NCBI RefSeq assembly: GCF_002994745.2
Contig: NC_037094.1
Coordinates: forward strand, 65,316,989-65,380,988
Origin: Rosa chinensis
Taxonomy: Eukaryota; Streptophyta; Magnoliopsida; Rosales; Rosaceae
Reading direction: 5' to 3'
Length of the DNA stretch: 64,000 bases
Shown here: piece after piece, positions 10,530 to 20,446 of the stretch
Position numbering within the stretch: the first letter of the stretch is position 1
Layout: each line of letters begins with the position of its first letter
Position numbers and translations under genes: made by a program
Notes under the pieces: generated by a model
Database searches by the model: none
Seen by the model: the letters and a program-made list of their open reading frames with translations, nothing else
What the model was told of the DNA's origin: nothing

Positions 10530-12030
10530 ATGGTATAGCCATGGCCTACCTGAATTTCCTAGACATTAGAATGAATGAGAAATCAAGGTTAAAGCAACAA
10601 GATACCAACAACAGCAGTGACAAGTTTGTAATCTTCAAGAATTCGTAACAACAACCAAATTAAACATAGTGTGAAGGAAAGCATGATACTCACCAAAGAC
10701 CAACCAAAAAGGTGAGTTTTCTTTAGGGCCTCAACTGAAAAGAGAGCTGAGGGAGTTTGATTTGATCAAGCCCAGTTGCATGCCAAGAAGTTTACTTGAT
10801 CTCGGACATGCAAAGTGAAACAGAAATTTCTCAATATGTAGGAAAGTGGTTTGAATGTATTGAGCCTAAAAATTGAGGAAAGAGATAGGAACTTGATGGT
10901 ACATTGATCTTACCAATTATTGGAATCAATCTCAAACAAGATTTGGGGGATTCAGGTAGAGTAAGAGGAGGAATAGAAGCTGAGATTCGGAGCAGAATCG
11001 TCTCTGAGCAGCTCCCACTTCGATTGGTGTACAAGTCTTTAAACGACTCTGATATGGATGGAATTTGGAGGTCAGATAGAAGCAACAAAGACAAACAACT
11101 TTGATGAAGGAGAAATTTTGATCAGAGATCCCGAAATAGGCGTTTTGAGAGGCACATAAATGAGAGGAAGGGTGAGAAGAGAAGGGTGAATGACAACCTT
11201 TGGCTTGGATACTTCCTTTTGAGGGCCTGGGATGATTTTCTAGGAGAAGTTACCCTATGCATGGTGGCAACGTGGGATGGAGGAGCTTAACAAGGTTCTC
11301 CTTTCTCTCTGCCCAATTTTGACAAGAACAAGAAAAGAAGAAGGCTTGGGATTTGCTTGTGAGGTAGAAGGCGTGTGGGATTTGCGTATAAGGTAAAAGT
11401 TTCAACTTGTGGGCAGTAAAAGGGTTTGAATCAGCTAAGTCATGTGATAGGAAAATAGGTTTTCAGTTTAAAATAATAGGGGGATAAAAATATGGTAGGA
11501 AAATACAAGAGAAACTTAAAGCTAAAATGTTGACAAGATTAAATAAGAATTTGGTTTTACCAAACTTGTATTTAGATAGAAAAATGGCAAGGTAAGTTTT
11601 GTCGGAAATTTGCTAGAGTTTGAAAAATATATTTACTTATAGTATTTTTGAAAGACAGATGGATAGTTGAGAAGTAAGCGTTGGGTAAGGCGAATAGAAA
11701 TTCCACTGATTGTTAAGAAATAAGGTAAAATAAGAAAATCATAAATGCATGCACAAGTAGATTTCAAGATTATGCAAGGATGCTGTCATGAGCTACAATC
11801 ACCTTATTGGGTCAATGGAGATGTTTGGGTAAAAGGTTACTAACTTATTGGGCTAGGTTCACTAGCATACCCGTTTGTTGGGTGTCCAAAGTAGAGTAAG
11901 GACTCTAACCTTAAGCTATTTTTGGGCCTAAGGCCCAAGCCCAAGCTATTTCCAAAAGTCTTTAGCCAAACAGAGGTCGCGAAAAATTATCCTGTCAAAA
12001 AGTGACGTTCGGAATTTCACGGGGTCTACA

Positions 12031-13004
12031 TCTGGTATAACAGTCTAAGTGACTACTTAATTGAGAAGGGATATGTCAATAATGAACTATGCTTTAAGAA
12101 GACAAGTTTAGGATTTGCCATTATCGCGGTTTATGTTAATGACATGAACTTCATTGGAAGCCCTTGATGAGTTAAGGAAACTGCTGAACATTTGAAATCC
12201 AAGTTTGAGATGAAAGATCTTGGAGAACACTTTTTTGTCTCTGTTTTGAACTTGAGCATCGTGTTTATGGTATCCTGATTCACCAATCAGCTTATACCCA
12301 AAAGATAAAGATAAACCTGCAAGCACTCCCATGGTCGTTCATAGTCTTGACTCTAAAAATGATCTATTTCATCCCAAGGATGATAACGAAGATGGGCTAG
12401 AGGCGAAGTGCCCTATCTAAGTGCAATATACTCATTATTGTACTTAGCACAATGCACAAGACTTGACATCTTATTTGTTGTGAACATGTTAGCTAGATAT
12501 AGCTCTGCGCCAACGCAACGTCATTGGATTGGCATGAAGAATATCTTTCAATACTTGAGAGGTACAATAGATATGGGCTTGTTCTATCCCTACAGAGAGA
12601 AAACGGTAGATGACATAATGGATTCGGACCCACCACGCACCCAGACCGTCGCAGCCACCACTTCTACCGCTGGTTTGCATCCTCTTTCCCCTTTATGAAC
12701 TAAGTTCGATTTGAGGATAATGTGACAGACTTATTCACTAAGTCATTATCCAAATCCACATTCGAGAAACATGTGAAAAGCATTGGTCTACGGAAGTTAT
12801 CCAAACTCTCATGATCGTAATCATTAGGGGGAGACACAGACGGGGGAGATGTCTACATGTTTTGATCTCGAAATGTGAAGGGTGTGTTGTATTTTTTTTC
12901 TCCTTCGACTGAGGTTATTTTTGTCCACTAGGTTTTTGTTACTAAGCAAGGTTTTTGACGAGCCAACGAAAGGAGCACCGACATTTGGGTGACACATGGG
13001 GGAG
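12031..13004 (+). pseudogene. pol: Ty1/copia pol remnant (RT end, disrupted RNase H, pol C-terminus)
   Basis: Plus-strand reading gives WYNSLSDYLIEKGYV, FAIIAVYVNDM (a form of the copia RT YVDD box) and later KCPYLSAIYSLLYLAQCTR with ARYSSAPTQRHW, all copia RT/connection motifs. The RNase H that should follow LFYPY is absent and replaced by an unrelated stretch (about 12600-12700). The normal pol ending returns at 12712-12810 (EDNVTDLFTKSL, then KSIGLRKLS). Stops and frameshifts occur throughout. The 5' part of the element is cut off by LTR-E1 at 12030. The trailing 190 bp hold G-rich tracts (12827-12848, 12998-13004) typical of PPTs. Confidence 0.85.
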
Positions 13005-13210
13005 TGTTTAAGGATACACGAATTATATGTGTCTGGCCCAAACTCCGATTACTTGTTTAAGTTGTAATAGGGTATAATCTTCTAGATACCCTAATCAATC
13101 TTCAATTAGGTTTGTATGATTCAAATTCTGTACTTGTAATCCTCTATATAAAGAAGTCCATATTACCAATGAATACATCAATCATTCACCAAATCTCTTT
13201 CCCTAAAACA
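13005..13210 (+). repeat. Copia 3' LTR (about 206 bp)
   Basis: Follows the purine tract TGGGGGAG. It starts TGTTTAAGGATAC, has TATATAAAG near 13144 and ends CCCTAAAACA. The small size suits short-LTR copia lineages such as Ale. With the 5' LTR lost, the right boundary is inferred from the CA end only. Confidence 0.65.
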
Positions 13211-14518
13211 AAAATGTTATTGTTGGTCAATAATTTTTCTTTTTTTTGCAATACAATAAATTTTTTATTGAGGGTCAGCAACATTATTTTTTTAAGTCAG
13301 TTTTGTGTACGTTTATTAAGGAAATACAATTTTTTTACAGTGAGTTGATAATTTTTTAAATTAAGGATCAGTTAAGTTCTCCATTACTGATACATCGACT
13401 CACCAACCACGTGTTGATCTGCATTTGTCATCTACTTTTATAACAAAGGTGAAGCTTTTTTGATCGGTTTAGAGAAAAGGGGTAGAGCTCTCCCTGTCTC
13501 TGTCTCTGTTTGAAGCAATGGATAAAGAGATGGAGGGCAAAAAGGTCATGAAAAATAAACAAAAAACGGTGAAAATAATTTTTTTTTTAAACTTTGGAAA
13601 TAAAATCGCTTATTGAGAAAGAAATTAGACTTAAAGGGAAATCCTTTTTTTAGGAGAATTGAATCAGGTTTCATTAAAATAACGACATCTCTCGATCAAG
13701 CTAGAGGAATTCGAAAATTCCTCGTATTACATCTCAATGCACAACTTAGTCTACAAAGAGCAAAGCTAACAAAAGCAAAATAACCAAACTAGAAAATGAA
13801 AATGCAAAAAGTAAAAAACCGTACACTTATCCAACCCTAAATCAAAGCAACGGACATGACAAGCATTGACGCCTAAGACCTTCATGGTGTACATAGCCAC
13901 TCATTAAATCAACACATAACAGTGATCAAGAGCAGTATAGGATGTGAGCCGAGCCAAGCTCAATTATTCAAAGCAAGAAAATTGAATTGCTACCACTCCC
14001 CCAAAAGCCCACAACAGGCCTGATCCAATCAAAGAAAGGGAATAAGAGAATGGGCTTGCCTAGCCAGTCCATAAGAAATGGCCCAGGCTGGCGGAGGCCT
14101 ACTGGCCAGGGCCCATCTCTTACCCCTCACCTCCCCAGACTTGCCTGCATCAGCCATCGAGGGAGCAACCTCCATTCACCAGTCCAGCGGCCGGCCATAG
14201 ACCTCCACCATTGCCATGGTCAAGTCTGGACCACGACCTGGAGCAACACCACACAAGCTACCGCCCCCAAGCCTAGATCATTTCTCTAGGCTTATTTTTA
14301 GTTGAATTAGACTTATGAAACATTATCCTCTTTTTTAAAAGCTTCTTTCAAATCCTGGTGACCTACGTTACCATGACACTTTGAGCATGCAATTGCTGGT
14401 CTTGATCGACACGCTTATCAGTTCATCCTCGACATAAAGATGCAGTAAATGGGAGCGTTTGATGAAAAAAAATAAAAAATCAAAACTATGCACGTGAATT
14501 TAGAAGGAATAATGTGTC
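13211..14518. other. Unassigned intergenic DNA left of Tat-A
   Basis: AT-rich sequence with poly-T runs. The only open frame of note (13987-14289, plus) is low-complexity, Pro/Gln-rich and shows no domain. It continues on the other side of Tat-A at 25887, since the TSD GTGTC occurs at both junctions. I see no gene here. Confidence 0.5.
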
Positions 14519-15023
14519 TGTTAATGCTCAAGTCCAGGCGTAGCCGATTCCTTGCTTAACGCGGGTCCGGTGGGGGGACCGCTACTCCTAGGATTAGGTG
14601 ATTCCTGTTACTGCAACACGATAGACAGGGCGTCAGAGGGAGACCGCGTTGGGCGGTCTTCACTTCTCCGATGCCTAAGTCAGTCACTGTATACGCGCAG
14701 CATAACAATAAATGAGTAGTAATTGCGTAATTAATGAGGAGAGAGGAGAGAACCTTTTATAGGTGAGGAAGAGGTTGATCTTCTTCTTGTTTCCGATGTG
14801 GGACTGATGTGCTTCGATTCCCAGCATCTGGAGCTTCTGATGCTATCTTGACGCTGCGCGTGGCGGCGCGTCAGCGGTGATCTGGGGGCGATCCAGGGCT
14901 CGAGCGGTAGCCCGCCTGGCCGTGACTTCGCAGGTCATCCCCTTGGTGAGTCGGTACCTCTGGCGGTACAATGAGCGTGGCTCATTATAGCTAATTATGC
15001 TCGTTCTAGTACATGTAGGTACA
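14519..15023 (-). repeat. Tat-A 3' LTR (left copy, 505 bp)
   Basis: Plus-strand edges TGTTAATGCTC and ATGTAGGTACA. Contains the minus-strand TATA box (plus CCTTTTATAGG near 14752) and the stem AGACCGC/GCGGTCT at 14641-14647 / 14653-14659. Confidence 0.95.
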
Positions 15024-15042
15024 AGTCCCCCAAGTCCCCAGT
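15024..15042 (-). other. Tat-A polypurine tract
   Basis: Plus AGTCCCCCAAGTCCCCAG, i.e. minus CTGGGGACTTGGGGGACT, directly upstream of the 3' LTR in element orientation. Tat-B has the same tract at 55993-56010. Confidence 0.85.
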
Positions 15043-16042
15043 CAAGGAGGGCAATCTTGGTTGGGGAGTTGATCGGCGGTGTGAAGCGTTACTTTCGCTA
15101 GACTTGCAACAGCATAATTAGCGTCAGTGCGTTGTCAACCATGGATTTACTTATCAAACGCTATATACCCTTTCGGGTGGGCCCCTGCCAGGCCCGCCAA
15201 GGAGTCCTCCACTCTCTAGCCAAGACGGACCTCCGGATGGTCGGCAAATTGTTTGTTGAGGGGAAGCTGCGCGGAGCAGAAGGTGTTGGGTAGCGAGCCC
15301 ACTCTTAGTACCCAAGTGGCGGGGGTCAACGTACCTGATCAGGGTCGTCGTAGACTGTTGACAAGTCCCCGTGTCCCTTAGGGACGATCTGACAGTAATG
15401 CCGCGTGGCGGTCGTTGTCAGAATGAGGCGTAGCCTCGGGATCCGCCGCTGGCGGATACCCCCCGCTGGATGTAGCAGGAAACAGCGTCGGGTAGACGTG
15501 TTCGGGGGTGGTTACTGATTGGAATTGCGCTCAGCAACGTACGGGGTTTGCAAGATGGAGGCGGTTCTGCCGGCAGTGCCATGTATAGCCTAGGCTGCCC
15601 CTTGCAAATTGTCAAGTGGAAGTCTAGTGGGAATTCGCCCAGCGGACTTCGATACTTGGAAGATGATAAGTGAGAAGTTCCGCTAGCGAGGTTTCGCTCA
15701 GCGGACGTCGATACTTGGAAGATGACAAGTGAGAAGTTCCGCTAGCGGGGTTTCGCTCAGCGGACCTCGATACTTGGAGCCTTTCGCCCAAAAGTTGTGG
15801 CTTCTGTCGGACGCTTCGCCTGATGGTGGTGGACACGTGGCAAACCCCTAAAGGGTTAGCGTGCGAAGGCGTGCCTCCTTCGCCGAGCCGTCTCCTCCCC
15901 ATTAATGTCGAGTAATGATGGATTTCGTAACCGAGGTGACACCTCGGTTAATCCGGAGATTAACTGCAGCTGTGGGACACGCGTAAGGCTGGCAGTCGAT
16001 GTCGTTTTTTAAACTGACGGCGTGGGATTGTTTGACGTTGAC
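15043..16042 (-). other. Tat-A region between antisense gene and 3' LTR
   Basis: About 1 kb of GC-rich non-coding sequence. It contains the block shared with LARD-G and Tat-B (15170-15320) and the 59-bp tandem repeat. Open frames on the minus strand here are short and unconserved between Tat-A and Tat-B, so I do not call genes. Confidence 0.7.
15630..15780. repeat. 59-bp tandem repeat in Tat-A
   Basis: About 2.5 units, each with GATACTTGGAAGATGA, AGTGAGAAGTTCCGCTAGCG and GTTTCGCTCAGCGGAC. Units start at 15651, 15710 and 15769. A related array with a 61-bp period and about five units is at the same place in Tat-B (56575-56880). Confidence 0.9.
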
Positions 16043-16050
16043 ATAAAAGG
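16043..16050 (+). promoter_or_regulatory. TATA box of the Tat-A antisense gene
   Basis: ATAAAAGG in the context GACGTTGACATAAAAGGGGG. The same motif and context recur at 57118 in Tat-B, at a matching distance upstream of the antisense start codon (about 0.5 kb, including a 5' leader intron). Confidence 0.6.
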
Positions 16051-16540
16051 GGGGAAGGTCGCATATTTGGCACTGCTCTAAACTTCGAACTATGCCCTCG
16101 TCGTCTTCAAGTGTTCTGTGTCTGAGATCGGAGAAGAAAGGCGAGGCGATATCGGCGAGTTCTCGTGCGTGGAAGAACAGATGATCTCCGGCTGCGAAGA
16201 GTAGTGCACACACTGCTGTCAGAGGCTCCACTGTCAAGGTTGGTAATCTGGCCTTTTTCCTGTTTGATTGGGTGTCTGCGTTGTTGGATTTCTGGGTTTT
16301 TCTGTGATATGTTCTTTGTCGACGTATGGTGAGGGTGTGAGTGGGTTTGGGGAAGGGTGGTTGTGATTGACAATTGGGGTTGTTAGGGCTTTTCTAGATG
16401 GTCGAATCAGGGTTTTAGTCGGTTTGTTCTTGTTTTGGCATTTTCTGGGTTGAGTGTTGTTGATGTTCTTGGGCACTAACTGTTATAGGGATAGGTTAGA
16501 TCCTGTGTGAGCTAACTGATTTGGGTTTTAGGGTTTTGGG

Positions 16541-19081
16541 ATGGCTGACGTCAAAGAGATCTCGAGCAGTGAGGATTCCGGATCTGAAGTGTCGTTCAGC
16601 GCGGCGGATAGAAATTTTATTGACTCGTTGCGTCCGTCTGCCCGTGCAGGAACCTCACTGCCAGAACCGCTAGAAGTCGAGCTGCTACAGACCATTCCGT
16701 GGGACGTAGATATGGGTCGTGCGTCGAGTCCGGAGAGTTCTAGGCGGGGGAGGCTACCGCTGCGCATACTTTGCATGAAGAGCGGCTAGAAAGTAATAGT
16801 ACCGAGTCTGCGTGGGTGTTCGAGGACGGCACTCCCATTGACGAGGCGGGAGGTAGGATGACAGCGGTTGCCGTCAACAGGCTGAAGCGGGTGTTCCGGT
16901 TGCCCGGGGCAGTGAAGTTACATCCACCGATGGTAGAGGAGAAAGCTTCGATTCTGCCAATGGGCCATGCCACGGTGCACGAGGCTATATTCCGCCAGGA
17001 AGTGACCCTCCCGCTGGTGCCCAACCTTCAGATTCTGCTGTGCGAGTTCGGCACCGCCTTTGGGCAAGTGTGCCCCAACATGTGGCGGTTACTGCTGTCG
17101 CTGAAATCATTGTGGCGGTTGTCTGGTTGCGAAGGACCGACCGTGGCGGAGGTGTTGCATTTCTATGAACTGGTGTACGTGAAGCGTCAGGGTTGTAGAG
17201 GGCAAGTAAACCTCAGCCGTCGGCGAGGAGCGCCCAAGCTGATCGAAAACCTGCTGGACTCAATGTCGTACTGGTGGGGCTCGTTTTGAGTTGCCACAGC
17301 GGGATGGGAGTACCAGGCGGGGCTAACGAGGGGGAGCCGTCGTTTAGAATTAAGTCAGAATTTCAGCCCATCCGAGGTTGTCTGTTGTTTCCGCTGAACA
17401 CGACTAGCGTGGTTTCTGTTGTGTTTTTTTTGTATACTCTATTGATGATGACCTGTTTGTGCAGCGCGGTTGCGGTACAACCTAACTAGTGAGGAAGAGT
17501 GCCGGGTAGCACGCATCAGAGGTTGCTGGCGGAATCGCAACTTGCTGGACTTCAGTCTCCTTAGCGGGTGGGAGTTGTTGGTAGCTTAACAACTGACGCG
17601 TGCCGTTGGTAAGTAACGTCAGCTGTATGGTACCTTTGGTGAGGTTGTCCCATGCTAACTGGCCTACCACTAATTTTTGTAGAGACTCCACCGGGAAACA
17701 AGGCTAGCCGTGACGCGTTTGCGAAGGCCATAGACCATGCAGAAATCGACAACTTCCTTGAAGCCATGTATGCTTCCGGGATGGCGGCACAAAAGCCGGT
17801 GGTGGACCCAGAGACACTGGTGCTGAGCCAGTCACAGGTTCCTGTGGTGCTGCCAATGCCGCACCACTCCCATCTCGGTGGTGATGGGCTGCCTGCCGTC
17901 CAGGCGGGGACCGGCGGGGCGAGTGAAGCGGCTCCGAGGAAAAAGAGGGGGCCGGCCCTGTGGCGCGGCGCGGCGAAGAGAACGGTGCGCCCCACCGAGG
18001 GTGTTACCATAGCGGGGTTGGCGCCGCTGGCGAGGGGTTCGAGGCCTACCGTTGCTGGGAGCACGCGGGTGCTCCAGCGAAAACGCCGCCAGCCGGACTC
18101 CGGTGGGGAAGAGGAGGAAGTGGAGGTAACGGGGGCCCGAGAACAGCCCAAGAAGTCGAGGCAGGCTCCGCCCGGGGCTGTTTCGGACGTGAAGAAAGAG
18201 GTGGGTGCGAGGGCCTGGACTCATTTGCTGCCTACGCCGAGTTCCTCAATGACGGTGAGCGGGACTTCTTGTATCACCTCTGCGAGCGGCTGGGGTTTGG
18301 CGGCCTGGAGGGAATTGTTCGGTCGACCGCCGTCAGCGAGTCGCCCTTCGGCACAGCCTTTGGGCACGTCGTCGTTGGGCATCACGAGATATTCCAGGCG
18401 GCGTCCAAGCAGCCCCTGGTTGAGCGGGAACTGAGGGAGGAGGTGGCGGGCCTCCAGAAGGACTTGGGGAAGACCCAGGAGAAGTTGGCTGACGTCGAGC
18501 GACGTCTGACTAAGGCCGACTGCGATGCGGCGAATGCCAGGGGCAAGCTGAACGTTGCCATTGAGCGGCACTTGGATTAGAATGAGCGGTACGCCAAGCT
18601 GGAGCAGGTTATGTCTCTGGTACGGGACCGGGTGACCACGAAGGAGAAGAAAATTGAGATCCTTCAGCGGGAGTCCGCCGCTAAACAATCGGAAATCAAG
18701 CGGCTGGAGGGTGAAGTCGCTCGCTTGGAAGCTGAGGGAAGCCGTGCTGCGGCTGCCGCTGTTGAATCGTACAAGCAGTCGGCGGAGCATAAGAAGGTGC
18801 TGAACGACGCATCCAAGGCCGGTGCGCTGGCCAATGTGGAGATGTTGCGGCAGAAGGGCGCCATTGACTGGGCGAAAGCGGCTATGCCGGTAGTGCAGCC
18901 AAGTAAGGAAGCGCCGCCGACAACAAGTACCGCTCCCACTGCCGCACCTGGTCCCGGAGTCCGCTCGGGTAGCGGGGAGAGTGGCGAGCCTCCAGAGGGC
19001 GACTCCCAGCGGACGCCTACGCAGTCGGAGGTGTCCCGCGCTGGCTTCTTGGAGCCCACACCCGGGTGGATGGCACAATAG
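16541..19081 (+). pseudogene. Antisense spliced gene of Tat-A (putative gypsy-type transposon protein family)
   Basis: The start is at 16541 (MADVKEISSSEDSGSEVS), after a leader intron from about 16239 or 16243 to 16531. The conserved domain at 16900-17290 has MWRLLLSLKSLWRLSGCEG, VAEVLHFYELVYVKR and GAPKLIENL, which I recognise as the plant family Pfam calls a putative gypsy-type transposon domain (PF04195). Introns with GT/AG ends: 17377-17464 and 17609-17682. The last exon has an acidic tract (EEEEVEV), a DGERDFLYHLCERLGFGGL block and a long coiled coil (18430-18860), ending at 19081. Damage: a frameshift near 16745, a stop in place of Cys at about 17287, a stop near 17587, a frameshift near 18200 and a stop at 18578. 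The protein's role is unknown. It runs opposite to pol. Confidence 0.8.
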
Positions 19082-19618
19082 AGACTCCCAGTCCCACAGC
19101 CCGAGGGAACGACCAGACGAGCCGCTCCCATCCTCCGCAGGCCGCCGGTGGAACTGTTGAAGGTAGCGGGGCCGACCCTGCCATCCCTGCCAACCCCGCC
19201 AATCCCTAAATAGTAGAAACGTTTTTTTTTTTTTTTTGTAGCCGCTGAGGCATAAATGATGTAATTCTATTTTGAGATAAATGAAATTTGTTGGCACCCA
19301 AACTCCCAGTGTTTCTTTTTATTTGTGATAATGTGTGTGCCGCTAGAGGTCTTGATACTTGCTTTTGGTCGTGGATGAAACATTAAAGGAATTAAAATTG
19401 GTCCAAGTGCACAATGTAGCCGACGTAGTCCGCTGACTGGCGTTGCCAGTTGCCCTCTGTGCTAGACTTGGTAACAATGGTTTGAATAATTCCTCATTTC
19501 ATTGATAGCTGTCTGAACAGCGTTTACAAAAGCGGGGTCGTACCCGTTGGGTAGCTTCCCTTAGCTAAATATTGAACAAAATTTAGCTAAGTCAAGATGC
19601 TCTTGGGTAACGGTATAA
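19082..19618. other. Convergent 3' regions of Tat-A antisense gene and pol
   Basis: Holds a poly-T tract at 19221-19237 and ATAAATGA (near 19278), a possible polyadenylation region of the antisense gene. A block at 19370-19520 (ATGAAACATTAAAGGAATTA and the following 140 bp) is conserved at 60430-60580 in Tat-B. No ORF. Confidence 0.55.
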
Positions 19619-20437
19619 CTATTTGTAGTAATACCGAAGGTGTTCGGTATTCCAAGGGTGGGTCGTTGTGACGCCATCCTTGTCCATTAAGTAGAAAGTG
19701 CCCGGGCTAACGACTTCTACAATTTTGTATGGACCTTCCCAAGTTGGGCGGAGTTTCGTTGGCGCGGGTATAACTTCTTTCATTACCCAGTCCCCCAATT
19801 GGAGGTTGCGGGCTTTAACCCTGGCATTGTAGAAGCGCGATACCCGCCGCTTATTCTGGAGATTGCGCAAATGGGCTGCGTCTCGCTTTTCCTCAAGTAA
19901 ATCCCTGTCGAGGTTAACGCCGTCGCTGTTGGTCTCGGGGCAGTAGCCTTCGACCCTAGCGGTTGGTTGGATTACCTCGATAGGCAGGACAGCCTCAGTC
20001 CCAAACATCATACAAAAGGGGGTTTCACCTATGGCGGAGGTTGGGGTTGTTCTGATGGCCCATAGAACCTCCGAGAGCTTCTCTGCCCACAAACCCTTTG
20101 CCTCATCGAGCCGCTTCTGCAACAGTTTCTTGATTATCTTGTTTGCCGCCTCGACCTGGCCGTTGGTTTGGGGATGGGCGACCGATGCAAAACGCATCTT
20201 GGTGCCCAAATTGGTGGTGAAAGAGATGAGTTCCTTATTGTTGAACTGTGTACCGTTGTCTGTGATGATTGCGTGCGGGACACCGTAGCGGCAGTAGATG
20301 TTCTTCCAGAGGAAGTGGATTACCTTGGCGGTAGTTATTGCCGTCAGTGGCTCTGCCTCTATCCACTTGCTGCTGTAGTCAATGGCGACAATGATGTATT
20401 TGAATTGACCTTTGGCGGTATAGAATTTTCCCATCAA
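19619..20437 (-). CDS. pol: Tat-A integrase region of pol
   Basis: Retroviral-type integrase catalytic core plus C-terminus, 272 residues open. The DDE triad is visible as D20 (VAIDYSSKW), D60 (ITDNGTQF) and E96 (NGQVEAANK), with the expected 35-residue spacing between the last two. The C-terminal part ends with the conserved RPTWEGPYKIVEVVSPGTFYL segment common to gypsy integrases. It inserts element cDNA into the genome. It should be continuous with the upstream RT/RNase H frame; a single TGG-to-TGA change (Trp to stop in IHSTWGLDLMG) near 20447 separates them. Tat-B keeps the Trp. Stop codon at 19619. Confidence 0.92.
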   Translation of the reverse strand: MMGKFYTAKGQFKYIIVAIDYSSKWIEAEPLTAITTAKVIHFLWKNIYCRYGVPHAIITDNGTQFNNKELISFTTNLGTKMRFASVAHPQTNGQVEAANKIIKKLLQKRLDEAKGLWAEKLSEVLWAIRTTPTSAIGETPFCMMFGTEAVLPIEVIQPTARVEGYCPETNSDGVNLDRDLLEEKRDAAHLRNLQNKRRVSRFYNARVKARNLQLGDWVMKEVIPAPTKLRPTWEGPYKIVEVVSPGTFYLMDKDGVTTTHPWNTEHLRYYYK

Positions 20438-20446
20438 GTCCAGGCC

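Larger units (their letters stand above)
4854..12030 (-). mobile_element. LTR-E1: long non-coding LTR, interrupted by LARD-G
   Basis: Sequence at 4854-6622 plus 10535-12030 aligns collinearly with LTR-E2 at 45003-48163; LARD-G and its TSD occupy the gap. The right end reads CACGGGGTCTACA at 12030 in E1 and at 48163 in E2, so on the minus strand the unit begins TGTAGACCCCGTG, a long gypsy-type LTR start. No ORF with recognisable domains is present. The flank at 12031 is copia pol, so E1 inserted into a copia element. Its left end is beyond Tat-D, outside the window. Chromovirus affiliation is an inference from LTR length and start. Confidence 0.65.

Noticed and set aside
13987..14289. 100-codon plus ORF in DNA left of Tat-A
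   Set aside because: Low-complexity, no domain, no conserved counterpart and no splice or promoter context.
18221..19297. Long minus-strand open frame (358 codons) opposite the Tat-A antisense gene
   Set aside because: It is the shadow of GC-rich plus-strand coding: Leu/Arg-rich, without a domain, and not preserved at the matching place in Tat-B.
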